Under the pieces are notes generated by a model. The model worked only from the letters and a program-made list of their open reading frames with translations. It was not told the origin of the DNA and made no database searches. This document shows, one piece after another, positions 41,336 to 50,615 of a stretch of 64,000 nt of DNA. The first letter of the stretch is position 1. Every line of letters starts with the position of its first letter. The translations under genes and the position numbers were made by a program. Origin of the DNA: Arenicella chitinivorans (GTDB lineage Bacteria; Pseudomonadota; Gammaproteobacteria; Arenicellales; Arenicellaceae); assembly GCF_014651515.1 (NCBI RefSeq), contig NZ_BMXA01000001.1, positions 124,001 to 188,000 of the forward strand, read 5' to 3'.

Positions 41336-42550
41336 ATGGAATTGTCGCCATTTGAAGCGCGAAAACTCGCGTTACAAGGTCAGGGCTTGCACCGCAAGGA
41401 TGCGTTTGGCCGAGGTGTTGCTGCGGCGGAACGAGCAGTTCAACAGCTCGGCTACGTGCAGATCGACACCATCTCTGTGGTGGCAAGAGCGCATTTGCAC
41501 ACGCTGTGGAATCGTGTGAGTAATTTCTCAGAGACCACGTTGGATCAACTTCTTCAGCGGCGTAAGGTGTTTGAATATTGGTCGCATGCCGCGGCCTATT
41601 TGCCAATTGCAGATTATCGGTTTTCTTTGCCGCGTAAGCGCCAGTTCGCGTCTGGTCAGCGTCATTGGCATCCAAAAAATGACAAATTAACTGCCGAAGT
41701 GTTGCAACGAATTCAATCTGAAGGGCCGTTGCGCTCCAGCGATCTGGCGAATCAGGCCATGCCCAAGGGCACCGGATGGTGGGATTGGAAACCAACGAAA
41801 GTTGCCCTAGAGCAACTGTTCATGGAGGGCGAGTTGATGGTCTCGCAGCGTGTGGGCTTCCAAAAGGTGTATGACCTGACTGAGCGCGTTTTGCCGTCGA
41901 ATGTTGCCACAGATATGCCAACGGAGGCTGACTACGCACACCATCTGATTAATCGGTTTCTTACCACCAACGGCTTGGGAACAGCCGGTGAGATCGCCTA
42001 CTTACGCAGAGGTATGCGTGCACCAGTACAGGCTGTGTGTCGAGACTTATGCGAGGTCGGAGATCTGGTTGAGCTGAAACTGCCTAAACTGAGTTTTAAG
42101 GAGCCGGTCTACGCGTTGCCTAAAAGCTTGTCGCAACTTTCTAAACCGCTCAGTCGGCGCTGCGTTCGTATTTTGTCACCATTTGACAATTGCGTCATTC
42201 AACGTAGTCGGCTTAGGCAACTGTTTGATTTTGACTATCAGATCGAGTGCTATGTCCCGGCTGCTAAGCGTCGGTATGGGTATTTTGTCTTGCCGATTTT
42301 GTATGGACACCATTTCACTGGTCGGGTTGACTGCAAGGTAGACCGGCAATCTGGTTGCTTGCAGGTCTTGAGCCTGTATCTGAATGACGTCCAACATGCT
42401 GACTTCGTGGCTGCGCTGGGCGCTGAATTACAACGATTTGCTGACTTTAATGGCGCGCAGGATATCGACTTCGGTATGATTGAAGTTGGTGGTCAGGTTT
42501 TGGATTCAGTGGCTCATAAACAGTTGATTACCTGTTTACTGCCGAAATAA
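41336..42550 (+). CDS. YcaQ-family DNA glycosylase (HTH_42)
   Basis: ATG 41336 lies directly after the DUF938 stop; an upstream start at 41306 would overlap. The 404-residue protein starts LSPFEARKLALQGQGL and has LGYVQIDTISVVARAHLHTL, where the catalytic QxD motif (QID) of YcaQ/AlkX glycosylases is intact. The winged-helix repeats follow, with GWWDWKPTKVALEQLFMEG and FDNCVIQRSRLRQLFDF. The family opens DNA interstrand crosslinks and removes bulky alkyl bases. It is inferred to work in DNA repair in the cytoplasm. Confidence 0.9.
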   Translation: MELSPFEARKLALQGQGLHRKDAFGRGVAAAERAVQQLGYVQIDTISVVARAHLHTLWNRVSNFSETTLDQLLQRRKVFEYWSHAAAYLPIADYRFSLPRKRQFASGQRHWHPKNDKLTAEVLQRIQSEGPLRSSDLANQAMPKGTGWWDWKPTKVALEQLFMEGELMVSQRVGFQKVYDLTERVLPSNVATDMPTEADYAHHLINRFLTTNGLGTAGEIAYLRRGMRAPVQAVCRDLCEVGDLVELKLPKLSFKEPVYALPKSLSQLSKPLSRRCVRILSPFDNCVIQRSRLRQLFDFDYQIECYVPAAKRRYGYFVLPILYGHHFTGRVDCKVDRQSGCLQVLSLYLNDVQHADFVAALGAELQRFADFNGAQDIDFGMIEVGGQVLDSVAHKQLITCLLPK

Positions 42551-42593
42551 TATTTTTTTGCGACCATAGTCGAACCTTCAGCATCTTAGTCTT

Positions 42594-43229
42594 ATGCACG
42601 GTGGAAACTCATCAATCCAGTACCAACGTTTTCAGCAGGTGGTGGCTGACGATATTGTGCTGGATGCCAAACAGGGCGACCCTCGTGCGCATGGTCAGCT
42701 GTATAAAACGTATTCGCGCGCCATATTCACTTTAGCGTTGGGAATATGCGGTTCGACAGAGTGTGCGGAAGACGTGCTGCACAATACGTTTATACAGCTG
42801 ATCAATAAATTACCGACTTACGAAGGTCGAGCGCCATTGGGGATGTGGTTGCGACAGATTGCGGTGAATGAAAGTTTGATGTATTTGCGCAAGCACAAAA
42901 AGCATAATGCCGTTATGTCGAGTGACGAAGACGGTTTTTTTGAGCAGATGCAGGATACCGGTAGTGATGGTGTTTACCCTTCATCAAGCCATGACTTTTC
43001 ACAGCGACTGACAGCCCAGAGCGATATGACTCTGCTGCTGAATAAATTGCCGGCAGACATGCGTTTGATTTTATGGCTCAAAGAGGTAGAAGGTTACACG
43101 CACAATGAAATTGCAAACCTAGTCAATAAGACCCCAAGTTATTCAAAGTCAGTGGTAGCTCGGGCTTTACAGTTTTTACGTGAGCGTATTCCAAGCTCGG
43201 AATTCGGTTCCACAATAGGTGAACACTAA
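42594..43229 (+). CDS. ECF RNA polymerase sigma factor (second locus)
   Basis: The 211-residue protein has sigma region 2 (AHGQLYKTYSRAIFTLALGI, then AEDVLHNTFIQLINKLPTYE and LGMWLRQIAVNESLMYLRK) and region 4 (LPADMRLILWLKEVEGYTHN then EIANLVNKTPSYSKSVVARA). It is an RpoE-like ECF sigma with an extended polar linker (about residues 105-140). The stop TAA shares one base with the ATG of the anti-sigma gene, so they are translated together. It probably controls its own operon with the PDZ gene. Confidence 0.92.
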   Translation: MHGGNSSIQYQRFQQVVADDIVLDAKQGDPRAHGQLYKTYSRAIFTLALGICGSTECAEDVLHNTFIQLINKLPTYEGRAPLGMWLRQIAVNESLMYLRKHKKHNAVMSSDEDGFFEQMQDTGSDGVYPSSSHDFSQRLTAQSDMTLLLNKLPADMRLILWLKEVEGYTHNEIANLVNKTPSYSKSVVARALQFLRERIPSSEFGSTIGEH

Positions 43230-43885
43230 TGCACGCAACAGTAGAACAACTCAATGACCTCCGCGATGGCATTCCCAATGCGATGGCCTCGCATGTTCAA
43301 TCTTGCACTCAATGTCAGGCCGAGATGGCGTATCTGGATAAGATGGCTGGGAGAATATTTGATACCGCAGACCAGGCACCGCCGGAAGATGCTTGGCAAC
43401 GGATATTGGCCGCGAGCGAACTGCCGTCGGCGCAAATTATGGCGCTGCGGTCGCACACAAAGCAAGCGACAACAAATCCCAACAGTTCGTTGACTCGTGC
43501 AATTTATACTTTAGCTGCATCTATCGCGTTTGTTGGCTTGATCAGCGTGTTTATGCTGAATCAGCAAAGCACACAGCAACAGCGCGCTAGCAATCAGATG
43601 CAAGCCAGCATAAACCAGTTGATGTTGAATTCACGCGGTTTAGAAACCGTGTTACAACAGGTAGTGGCACAAAATGATGTGCTGAGCGACGACGATCGAG
43701 CCGCTGCCGAGCGGCTCTACTGGAAGTTGACTTACGTCGATCAGGAGTTGCAAGCAACGAACTCAGCGTCGCAGCAGGATGCTGAGCGCTTGCAAATTTT
43801 GTGGTCTGATCGAGTCGAGGTGCTCAATGAGCTGAACCGACTTTTTTATCAGCGCAAAGACAATGTAGTGAACGCACGATACTGA
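43229..43885 (+). CDS. Anti-sigma factor with zinc-binding motif
   Basis: The N-terminal domain contains HVQSCTQC, the HxxxCxxC zinc anti-sigma motif, at about residues 21-28. A transmembrane helix follows at about 89-110 (IYTLAASIAFVGLISVFML). The C-terminal 105 residues form a coiled-coil-rich periplasmic domain (QRASNQMQASINQLMLNSRG and onward). It should keep the preceding sigma factor inactive until a periplasmic signal. It is one base from the sigma gene and 18 bases ahead of the PDZ gene. Confidence 0.85.
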   Translation: MHATVEQLNDLRDGIPNAMASHVQSCTQCQAEMAYLDKMAGRIFDTADQAPPEDAWQRILAASELPSAQIMALRSHTKQATTNPNSSLTRAIYTLAASIAFVGLISVFMLNQQSTQQQRASNQMQASINQLMLNSRGLETVLQQVVAQNDVLSDDDRAAAERLYWKLTYVDQELQATNSASQQDAERLQILWSDRVEVLNELNRLFYQRKDNVVNARY

Positions 43886-43903
43886 TCCGTATTAGGTAAA
43901 CGA

Positions 43904-44455
43904 ATGAAAACAATGAAACTCAAACGACCTCTGACCGCTATGATTTTGCTGGCGACCGCCATGGTTTTGCAGGTGTCCCACGCTGGCGAAAGCAAACAGC
44001 AGGAGAAGAACAAAAGCAAAGACATCAAAGCCTGGACCAAAGAAAAGCATCAGGATGAGATCAAGTATGAGATCAGCTTCTTGGCCAAGAAGTTGTTGGA
44101 TATGAGTGGCGAAGAAACCATTACGGTGAATCAAGATCCGATTCGCAAACCATTTCTGGGTATCTGTTCAGAGATTACGCCGGGTGGTGTTCAGCTTACC
44201 TGTGTGACGCCCGGACACAATGCCAAAGCCGCAGGTCTTCAAACCGGTGACATGGTGGTGGAACTAAATGGCGTGAATCTGGTCTCCAGTAAGATGGATG
44301 AGATCAAAGAGGCGTACTACCACCAGCTGATGAAAATGAAAACCGGGCAGACTATGCTGTTCAAGGTCTATCGCGGACCAGAAGCGTTAGAGATTCCAGT
44401 TACCGTGGGCGAAATCAATCATCCGGGTTATGTGATGACAATCAAGCGCAAATAG
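43904..44455 (+). CDS. Exported PDZ-domain protein of the sigma operon
   Basis: The 183-residue protein has a signal peptide (PLTAMILLATAMVLQVSHA), a charged linker, and a PDZ domain from about residue 78: FLGICSEITPGGVQLTCVTP then AAGLQTGDMVVELNGVNLVS. No protease domain is attached. Two cysteines in the PDZ fold may pair. As a periplasmic peptide-binding module it could bind misfolded outer-membrane proteins and pass the signal to the anti-sigma factor, as DegS PDZ does. That role is inferred from operon position only. Confidence 0.85.
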   Translation: MKTMKLKRPLTAMILLATAMVLQVSHAGESKQQEKNKSKDIKAWTKEKHQDEIKYEISFLAKKLLDMSGEETITVNQDPIRKPFLGICSEITPGGVQLTCVTPGHNAKAAGLQTGDMVVELNGVNLVSSKMDEIKEAYYHQLMKMKTGQTMLFKVYRGPEALEIPVTVGEINHPGYVMTIKRK

Positions 44456-44458
44456 TGT

Positions 44459-45304
44459 CTAGTTTATTAACGACGATGCCAGGGAGTCGGCAAACCGAGC
44501 TTTCTGCTCTGCGGTCAATACGTTGTAGGTAGCGTTCCTGAAGCGCATCAATGCCGGTATACGTTGCTTGTCGGCCAAGAGCTGTTGGCCAATGGTTGTT
44601 CCAATAGGCAGTGTGTCTAACGCTGCCCCCAGTAGTTCCACAGACGCTTGATTGACGGCCATCACTTGGTCGTCGGACAAACCACCGACGCCGATATTCA
44701 GTTTTAAAGCAAATAGGGTCGCACTATTACGGTACACGGGTTCTGCGCGTTGCCGCTCAAATGCCCTAAACCGCTGTTGCTGCTCGGCGTTTAGCACGGC
44801 CGTCAGTGCGTGCTCAAATCGAACGCGATTGGTTTCGAGTGCAGTCTGGTCCTGAACGCGGGCTTGCTGCGCGGTGGTGTTGTTCACCAGCGACCAGGGT
44901 TGGCTGTTTGACATGCTGGAAAGTAGTTCAACGTCACGTCGAATCTTTTGTTCCGCCAGTGTTGCGATTTGCGTCGCAGTCGTCGTGTCATCGGCAAACA
45001 CAGTTAAGAGCTCATCACGCAATTTCGCGCTCACATCGCGCACCATAAACTCCAGCATCTGAGGTGAAATTTGGCCGCTTTGCGATACGAACGGGTTGCT
45101 GGCGTCCGAGGTTTCGGTGTTCGCGGCCTCCGCGTCAGGTTGGTTTTGTGGCATGGTTTTGACGCTATTTGGGAGCAACCACATTCCCGCCGCAATCACA
45201 CCGATGACGAAGACGGACAGTAGAATCACTTTGATCGGAGTTTGCATTACAGGTGGACTCATTGTAGCTTGCGAAGTTGGCGACTGTAGCGCACTTTGTG
45301 ACAC
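44459..45304 (-). CDS. Uncharacterised membrane-anchored protein, 281 residues
   Basis: A short cytoplasmic tail is followed by a membrane helix at about residues 25-45 (IKVILLSVFVIGVIAAGMWL), a Pro/Asn/Ser-rich linker, and a helical periplasmic domain with two similar segments ending in LNAEQQQRFRAFERQ and LTAEQKARFADSL. That repeated LxAEQxxRF motif is seen in Spy/CpxP-like periplasmic chaperone families, so a chaperone role is possible. The gene stands three bases from the PDZ stop, convergent, so both may be linked to envelope stress. The start could also be one of the later Met codons at residue 15 or 20. Confidence 0.6.
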   Translation of the reverse strand: MSQSALQSPTSQATMSPPVMQTPIKVILLSVFVIGVIAAGMWLLPNSVKTMPQNQPDAEAANTETSDASNPFVSQSGQISPQMLEFMVRDVSAKLRDELLTVFADDTTTATQIATLAEQKIRRDVELLSSMSNSQPWSLVNNTTAQQARVQDQTALETNRVRFEHALTAVLNAEQQQRFRAFERQRAEPVYRNSATLFALKLNIGVGGLSDDQVMAVNQASVELLGAALDTLPIGTTIGQQLLADKQRIPALMRFRNATYNVLTAEQKARFADSLASSLIN

Positions 45305-45336
45305 CGTGCATACATGATTAACACTAGAGAGAACAG

Positions 45337-46044
45337 ATGAAGACGATTGGTTTACTGGGTGGCATGAGTTGGGAAAGTACCGTGACCTACTATCAGGCCA
45401 TCAATCAAGGGGTCAAATCGCAGTTGGGTGGTTTGCACTCCGCAAAGCTGGTGCTGGCGAGTCTGAACTTTGCCGAGATCGAACAGTTGCAACATCAGGG
45501 CGATTGGGCTACCACGGCGGTTATCCTCAGTGATGCGGCGCGGGCGGTTGAACGTGCCGGGGCGCAAGGCCTGCTGATCTGTACCAACACTATGCATAAG
45601 GTAGCCGATCAGGTTCAGGCTGCGATTAACATTCCTTTACTTCATATTGCCGATGCCACGGCGGGAGTACTGGTTTGCGATGGGGTTCGCCGGGTCGGCC
45701 TGTTAGGTACGGCGTTTACCATGGAGCAGGACTTTTATGTCGGGCGCTTACAGGCTGCCGGACTTGATGTGATAATCCCGCATGCTAAACAGCGTATCCT
45801 GGTACATCAGGTAATCTATGAGGAACTGTGTCAGGGGCGGATACGTGATGCATCACGCGCCGCGTATCTATCGGTTATTTCTGACTTGCAGGCACGCGGT
45901 GCCGAGGCCGTGATATTAGGTTGCACGGAAATTGGCTTGCTCGTGAATCAGGCAGATACTGCCCTGAGCTTATACGACACCACTGCCATTCATGCGCATG
46001 CGGCGGTCGATTTTATGCTCGATGGTGGCTCAGACGCAGAATAG
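45337..46044 (+). CDS. Aspartate/glutamate racemase family protein (YgeA/RacX-like)
   Basis: The 235-residue enzyme begins KTIGLLGGMSWESTVTYY, the characteristic opening of this family. The two catalytic cysteines are in LLICTNTMHK (about Cys83) and VILGCTEIGLLV (about Cys193). It is a cofactor-independent racemase making D-amino acids, probably from aspartate, homoserine or similar substrates. It lies 13 bases before a sodium/alanine-type symporter, so amino-acid uptake and racemisation may be linked. Confidence 0.93.
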   Translation: MKTIGLLGGMSWESTVTYYQAINQGVKSQLGGLHSAKLVLASLNFAEIEQLQHQGDWATTAVILSDAARAVERAGAQGLLICTNTMHKVADQVQAAINIPLLHIADATAGVLVCDGVRRVGLLGTAFTMEQDFYVGRLQAAGLDVIIPHAKQRILVHQVIYEELCQGRIRDASRAAYLSVISDLQARGAEAVILGCTEIGLLVNQADTALSLYDTTAIHAHAAVDFMLDGGSDAE

Positions 46045-46057
46045 AACAACGAGATAA

Positions 46058-47458
46058 ATGATGATTTACGACCTTGTTTCACAAATTAATGGCGTGCTTT
46101 GGGGCGCCATTCTTGTCTATGCACTGATTGCAGTTGGCGTTTGGTTTACCGTGCGCTTGGGGTTTTTGCAGCTACGCCATTTTGGGCACATGTTCAGCTT
46201 ACTCAAGAACAGCCGTTCAGCAAACCAGGCGGGTATTAGCTCATTTCAGGCGTTGTGTATGAGTTTATCCGCGCGTGTTGGCACTGGAAATTTAGCCGGT
46301 GTTGCCATCGCGATATCGCTGGGTGGGCCAGGCGCGATATTTTGGATGTGGATGATTGCCTTGCTGGGTATGGCCACTGGGTTTGCGGAAAGCCTATTAG
46401 CGCAAGTGTATAAAGTGCGAGACGCTAATAACGAATTTCGTGGTGGTCCAGCGTACTACATCAAACAGGGGTTGAATAATCCTTGGCTTGCGGGACTGTT
46501 CTCGTGTTTCGTGTTGTTCGGGTATGGCTTTGTGTTTAGCGCCACTCAGGCCAATACGATCGCCGATGCCTTGAATCACAGTTATGCGATCCCAGTCGTC
46601 TACACCGCCTTGGCGTTGACCGTTTTAGCTGCTGTGATCGTGGTCGGCGGTCTGCGATCAATCGCTCGGTTTTCCGAACTGGTCGTGCCGGTGATGGGCG
46701 CTATTTTTGTGTTAATGGCACTGGGAATCTGTATCGCAAATTGGTCGGCGATCCCTGACTTATTCTGGCAGATTGTCAGTTCTGCCTTTGGTTGGCAGGA
46801 AGCGGGCGCCGGAACGTTTGCAGCCGCGCTAAAAAATGGTATCCAGCGTGGTTTGTATTCGAACGAAGCAGGTGCTGGGAGTGTGCCGCAGGCGGCTGCG
46901 GCGGCCGCGCCTACACCTAACCATCCCGCGTCTCAGGGCTACGTCCAAATGTTAGGCGTGTTTTTCGATACGCTTGTTATCTGTACCTGCACCGCGTTTG
47001 TGATTCTGCTTGCCAACGGATCTTTGAGTGGTGAAATGGAAGGTATTCGCATGACTCAACGTGCTATGACCACGCATATTGGCCCTCTTGGTGGCCATTT
47101 CGTGGCGCTGGCTATTTGCCTATTCGGCTTTACCTCAATCGTTGGGAACTACGCTTACGCTGAGAGTAATCTGCACTTCTTTAAGCTCGATACACAATGG
47201 GGGCGCCACGGCTTTACAATGGTTTTTTTGGCAATGATGTTCATCGGCTGCAATGTGCAGTTGCGCCAGGTTTGGGCTACGGCAGACATGGCTTTCGGCT
47301 TGATGGCAGTGATCAATGTGGTGGCGCTGGTGCTGCTTACGCGAACCGTGTTGTCGGTCACACGGGATTATCAACGCCAGCGTCTGGCCGGTGGCAAGCC
47401 CGAGTTCCAAGCAGCAAAATGCCCGGTTCAAGGTCGAACTGAAACGGACATTTGGTAA
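46058..47458 (+). CDS. Alanine/glycine:cation symporter (AgcS family)
   Basis: The 466-residue protein has about ten membrane helices and family motifs: FQALCMSLSARVGTGNLAGV, with the residues near Na+ and substrate, GGPGAIFWMWMIALLGMATG, FRGGPAYYI, and RGLYSNEAGAGSVPQAAAAA. It imports alanine or glycine with sodium, fitting a marine life style. Its stop is immediately next to the stop of the convergent cytochrome P450 gene, with no terminator-like hairpin between them. Confidence 0.95.
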   Translation: MMIYDLVSQINGVLWGAILVYALIAVGVWFTVRLGFLQLRHFGHMFSLLKNSRSANQAGISSFQALCMSLSARVGTGNLAGVAIAISLGGPGAIFWMWMIALLGMATGFAESLLAQVYKVRDANNEFRGGPAYYIKQGLNNPWLAGLFSCFVLFGYGFVFSATQANTIADALNHSYAIPVVYTALALTVLAAVIVVGGLRSIARFSELVVPVMGAIFVLMALGICIANWSAIPDLFWQIVSSAFGWQEAGAGTFAAALKNGIQRGLYSNEAGAGSVPQAAAAAAPTPNHPASQGYVQMLGVFFDTLVICTCTAFVILLANGSLSGEMEGIRMTQRAMTTHIGPLGGHFVALAICLFGFTSIVGNYAYAESNLHFFKLDTQWGRHGFTMVFLAMMFIGCNVQLRQVWATADMAFGLMAVINVVALVLLTRTVLSVTRDYQRQRLAGGKPEFQAAKCPVQGRTETDIW

Positions 47459-48796
47459 TCAGGCTGCGGCGCGACCAGGATGGATCGGTTTCAGCTGTAA
47501 CGGCAATAAGTCGATCGGTTTGCCAATTGGCGCGGGTTGATATGGCATTTCGTAGCCGGGTTTGACGCTGATTTCGTAATGGCGTAGCAGATGAAACAAG
47601 ACGAGCTTGACCTGAAAGTCTGCAAATCGCAGCCCCAGGCATTTGTGCGCGCCGCCGCCAAACGGTATCCAAGCGTGTTTGTGTATCCGGTCTTCGGCAC
47701 GTTCCGAATTAAAACGTTCCGGGTCAAATTGTTCCGGATTACTCCAGATCTCTGGTGTACGATGCGTCCAATAGGGGCTTACAAAGACTTGGTCGCCCCG
47801 TAAAATCTGGAATCCTTCAAACTCGCAGTCCTGCAGTGCTTGACGCGGAATGACGGGTAAAGGCGGATACAAACGCAAGGCCTCTTTGAATACCAGTTCA
47901 GCGGATTCAAACTCGGGCATTTGATCGTAATCGAGTTGGGCGCTGCCGAACGCCTGGGCTTCATTGCGAATGCGCTGTTGCCATTCCGGATTTTTCGCCA
48001 GCGCGAAGCACACGCTGGATAAAGCACTCGTGGTGGTGTCGTGTGCCGCCATCATAAGGAAGATGATGTGGTCGATGGTATCCTGGTGACTGAAACCATT
48101 GCCATCGTCGTCCTGGGCACGACAAATCTCGGCAAACATATCGGTGTCTTTCGACTGTTGTTTGGCGGCGATGCGTGATCCAAAGTAATCCACTAGGTAC
48201 GCCCGGCCTTCAAGGCCGCGTTGGTATTTGTTACCCAGCACAGGGTATCGAACCACCACCATGGAGGCTTCGACCAAATCAACAAAGGCACGGTTCACGC
48301 GCTGTGACTCACGGTTTAGCGATTGCCCAACAAAAATGTTTGCGGCCAGATCCAGGGTCAACTCTTTGATGGCGCGATAAAACCGAAAGTCACGTTGTAA
48401 ACCCCAACCAGTTACGGTACTGGCGATCGAGGGGTTCATGTCCTCGACATAACCTTTCAAGGCGCTGGCTTTGAAAGGGGCCCCCATCAAACGTCGGTGC
48501 TGACGATGCTCGTCACCGTCGCGTAGCATTAAACCGTTTGGGAATAGGTGCCGCAACGACTTATTCCATGCGCGCCGGCTGGAAAAATTTTTGTCTCGAT
48601 CTAATAATACAAATTCGTTGCCCGCCGGTGTCATCAAATGTACGGCCCGAGTAGACAAATACCGGTTAAAATACACGGGGCCGTATTTTCCATGCATTTC
48701 CTGAAACAAGGCATTGCAATTGCGAATAAACTGTAGCGTATGGCCGACGACCGGTAGGCCGTTTTCACCAGGTATGGCGCGCAGTGGAGCCGTCAT
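47459..48796 (-). CDS. Cytochrome P450
   Basis: The 445-residue enzyme has the I-helix oxygen-binding motif MMAAHDTTTSAL, the K-helix ExxR in FKEALRLYPPLP, and the haem-binding loop FGGGAHKCLGLRFAD with the proximal cysteine. No membrane anchor is present, so it is soluble. The overall pattern is nearest to CYP120/CYP51-like proteins acting on isoprenoids or fatty acids. No ferredoxin or reductase gene is nearby, so its electron donor must be encoded elsewhere. Confidence 0.95.
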   Translation of the reverse strand: MTAPLRAIPGENGLPVVGHTLQFIRNCNALFQEMHGKYGPVYFNRYLSTRAVHLMTPAGNEFVLLDRDKNFSSRRAWNKSLRHLFPNGLMLRDGDEHRQHRRLMGAPFKASALKGYVEDMNPSIASTVTGWGLQRDFRFYRAIKELTLDLAANIFVGQSLNRESQRVNRAFVDLVEASMVVVRYPVLGNKYQRGLEGRAYLVDYFGSRIAAKQQSKDTDMFAEICRAQDDDGNGFSHQDTIDHIIFLMMAAHDTTTSALSSVCFALAKNPEWQQRIRNEAQAFGSAQLDYDQMPEFESAELVFKEALRLYPPLPVIPRQALQDCEFEGFQILRGDQVFVSPYWTHRTPEIWSNPEQFDPERFNSERAEDRIHKHAWIPFGGGAHKCLGLRFADFQVKLVLFHLLRHYEISVKPGYEMPYQPAPIGKPIDLLPLQLKPIHPGRAAA

Positions 48797-48935
48797 GGGG
48801 AAGCACCGATTGGTTGATGGTGGACATAATGTATACCATTTTCGTGGAGATTAGATGAGGTCGCGATCAAAAAAATCGACTAAGAATCGATTGTCGCACT
48901 GTTGTCAATTAAAATTAGTGAGCGGTACGTATTAA

Positions 48936-49811
48936 ATGCACAATACCCAGGACCCTAGGCGCTATATCACGCCCTACGACTTTAAGGTATCTGAAAAATT
49001 ACTTGGCAAAGCACTGGCCAGTCCAAGCAAGCGCTTGATCGGCATATTGCTGGATCTTATTGTGGTGGGCTTAATCGCCTCCTTAAATGGTGCAATATTG
49101 ATTGGCGTCACCGGCGTATTATCTTTGGCTGCTGGCTTGCAACTCGTGCGTCGAGGTAATCGTATGGTCGCAGGTGTGCTGCTTTGCACTCTCGCCCTTT
49201 TGTGTCTAATTATTGTGGTTGCCGTCACGGCGGTCACCGAAGATTCAATCGTTGAAATGGCTGGTCTAGACGCCGTCGTAGAAGTACGTGACGATGTGGA
49301 GGGAGCGACCCGAGAAGAAATTAAAGCGGCCGATGCCCTAGTCGATGCGCAGGCTGAGTTGGCAATCGCCAACGAGCAAAACGGTGGAGTAGGGCAGAAC
49401 TGGGACCTCGATAGCGATGAGACAAAACCGAAATCCAGTGACGTACTGACACCCAGTGTGATCGATTGGTTACGTGGTATGTTCGCGGATTTAGGCATCA
49501 GTTTTGGTTGGGCTGCGGTCTATTTCACCGTCTGTGTGGCGTGGCTTAACGGGCAGACTGTTGGTAAACGGATTGTCGGTACACGAATAATTCGTATTGA
49601 TGGTCGTGACCTTTCGTTATGGGACAGCTTCGGCCGGTATGGTGGCTATGGCGCTGGGTTGGCAACCGGCTTACTTGGGTATATGCAAGTGTACTGGGAT
49701 GTAAATCGCCAGGCGATCCAGGACAAGATTTCCGAGACAGTAGTAATCGACACGCGAAAACCAACGCTTCAGGAGCGGGCGTCTCCGCTCGAGATACCCC
49801 AAGCTTCTTAG
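48936..49811 (+). CDS. RDD-family membrane protein
   Basis: The 291-residue protein starts with a cytoplasmic tail, then the RDD signature SPSKRLIGILLDLIVVGLIA (Arg and Asp in the first helix), two further helices up to residue 105, an acidic linker (107-170) with repeated Glu/Asp and Ala, and a second pair of helices with WLNGQTVGKRIVGTRIIRID, the second RDD block. The insertion of the long acidic loop between the first and second halves is unusual for the family. Possible transport or sodium/proton exchange activity has been suggested for RDD proteins, but none is proven here. Confidence 0.85.
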   Translation: MHNTQDPRRYITPYDFKVSEKLLGKALASPSKRLIGILLDLIVVGLIASLNGAILIGVTGVLSLAAGLQLVRRGNRMVAGVLLCTLALLCLIIVVAVTAVTEDSIVEMAGLDAVVEVRDDVEGATREEIKAADALVDAQAELAIANEQNGGVGQNWDLDSDETKPKSSDVLTPSVIDWLRGMFADLGISFGWAAVYFTVCVAWLNGQTVGKRIVGTRIIRIDGRDLSLWDSFGRYGGYGAGLATGLLGYMQVYWDVNRQAIQDKISETVVIDTRKPTLQERASPLEIPQAS

Positions 49812-49842
49812 ACGAATTTAGATTGGGGGGAAGGCAACGAGT

Positions 49843-50277
49843 ATGACAAAGAAAATAAGTCTAAAGACAGCCAAAAACGAAGCCAGTGTCGCGGACTTCA
49901 TCGCCAGCCTACACCCAGAGTCAGTTCGCCAAGCGGCGCAAACGCTGGATGCCCTATTTCGTGGAGCAACGGGTGCGAAACCCAAAATGTGGGGCGGAAG
50001 TATTATCGGTTACGGCGAATACACGTATTACCGCGCGAATGGCGATGAGGGACAGTTTATGGCGTCCGGATTTGCGATGCGCAAAAGTGGCCCGGTACTT
50101 TACATTATGCCGGGCTATCAGAATTATGCTGATCTGATGAGCAAGCTGGGACCCCATAAACTAGGTAAGTCGTGTTTGTATCTCAAGCACCTGAACGACA
50201 TTGACCTGGATGTCGTGGCCATTTTAGTTAAACGCGGTCTTGCCGACTTAGCCAATTCGCACGAAGTTCGACTCTAG
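49843..50277 (+). CDS. DUF1801 protein
   Basis: The 144-residue product has the features of DUF1801/YdhG-like proteins: SVADFIASLHPESVRQAAQT near the N-terminus, GAKPKMWGGSIIGYGEYTYY in the middle, and LGPHKLGKSCLYLKHLNDID near the end. The fold is a small alpha/beta domain of unknown biochemical role. The start codon ATG 49843 has GGGGGGAAGGC upstream. It is 31 bases behind the RDD gene, so both probably share a transcript. Confidence 0.9.
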   Translation: MTKKISLKTAKNEASVADFIASLHPESVRQAAQTLDALFRGATGAKPKMWGGSIIGYGEYTYYRANGDEGQFMASGFAMRKSGPVLYIMPGYQNYADLMSKLGPHKLGKSCLYLKHLNDIDLDVVAILVKRGLADLANSHEVRL

Positions 50278-50291
50278 TTTAGTGTGATGGA

Positions 50292-50582
50292 TTAAGCCGC
50301 GTAAGACACGCACACACCGAGTTCGTGAAAATCTTCGACCACGCGTTCAGAGACTAGGCAAACTGTTCCAAGGTCACGCAGTTCTTCCGCGAGTGACAGG
50401 AGTTCGCGCAGCAGACCATGCTCATGTGTCTGTCGCAGAATAATTTCCAGCTTGGTCAGCAGCTCAGGATCTCGTAATGCCACGCTGCGGCCAGTGATTT
50501 GCCAGGTTTGATAGGCTATGCGAGATAAAACCTTGGCTTGAATAGGGGTTAGTTGCGTGATATCGATTTGTTCTGCATACAT
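50292..50582 (-). CDS. Uncharacterised helical protein, 96 residues
   Basis: ATG 50582 is selected because AAAAGGAG lies eight bases upstream; the frame extending to 50612 lacks this. The protein is soluble and helical: QLTPIQAKVLSRIAYQTWQI, DPELLTKLEIILRQTHEHG, LLRELLSLAEELRDLG. It has two cysteines close to the C-terminus. No family is known. It is convergent with DUF1801 and divergent from the VOC gene across a region rich in inverted repeats, suggesting regulated expression. Confidence 0.55.
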   Translation of the reverse strand: MYAEQIDITQLTPIQAKVLSRIAYQTWQITGRSVALRDPELLTKLEIILRQTHEHGLLRELLSLAEELRDLGTVCLVSERVVEDFHELGVCVSYAA

Positions 50583-50615
50583 AATTGTGCTCCTTTTTAA
50601 TTGTTCGTCCATCTA

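Noticed and set aside
41247-41795. 182-residue ORF on the - strand
   Set aside because: Antisense to the DUF938 and YcaQ genes; no start signal and no motifs.
48974-49498. 174-residue ORF on the - strand
   Set aside because: Antisense to the RDD gene, whose motifs are intact; low-complexity Ser/Thr shadow.
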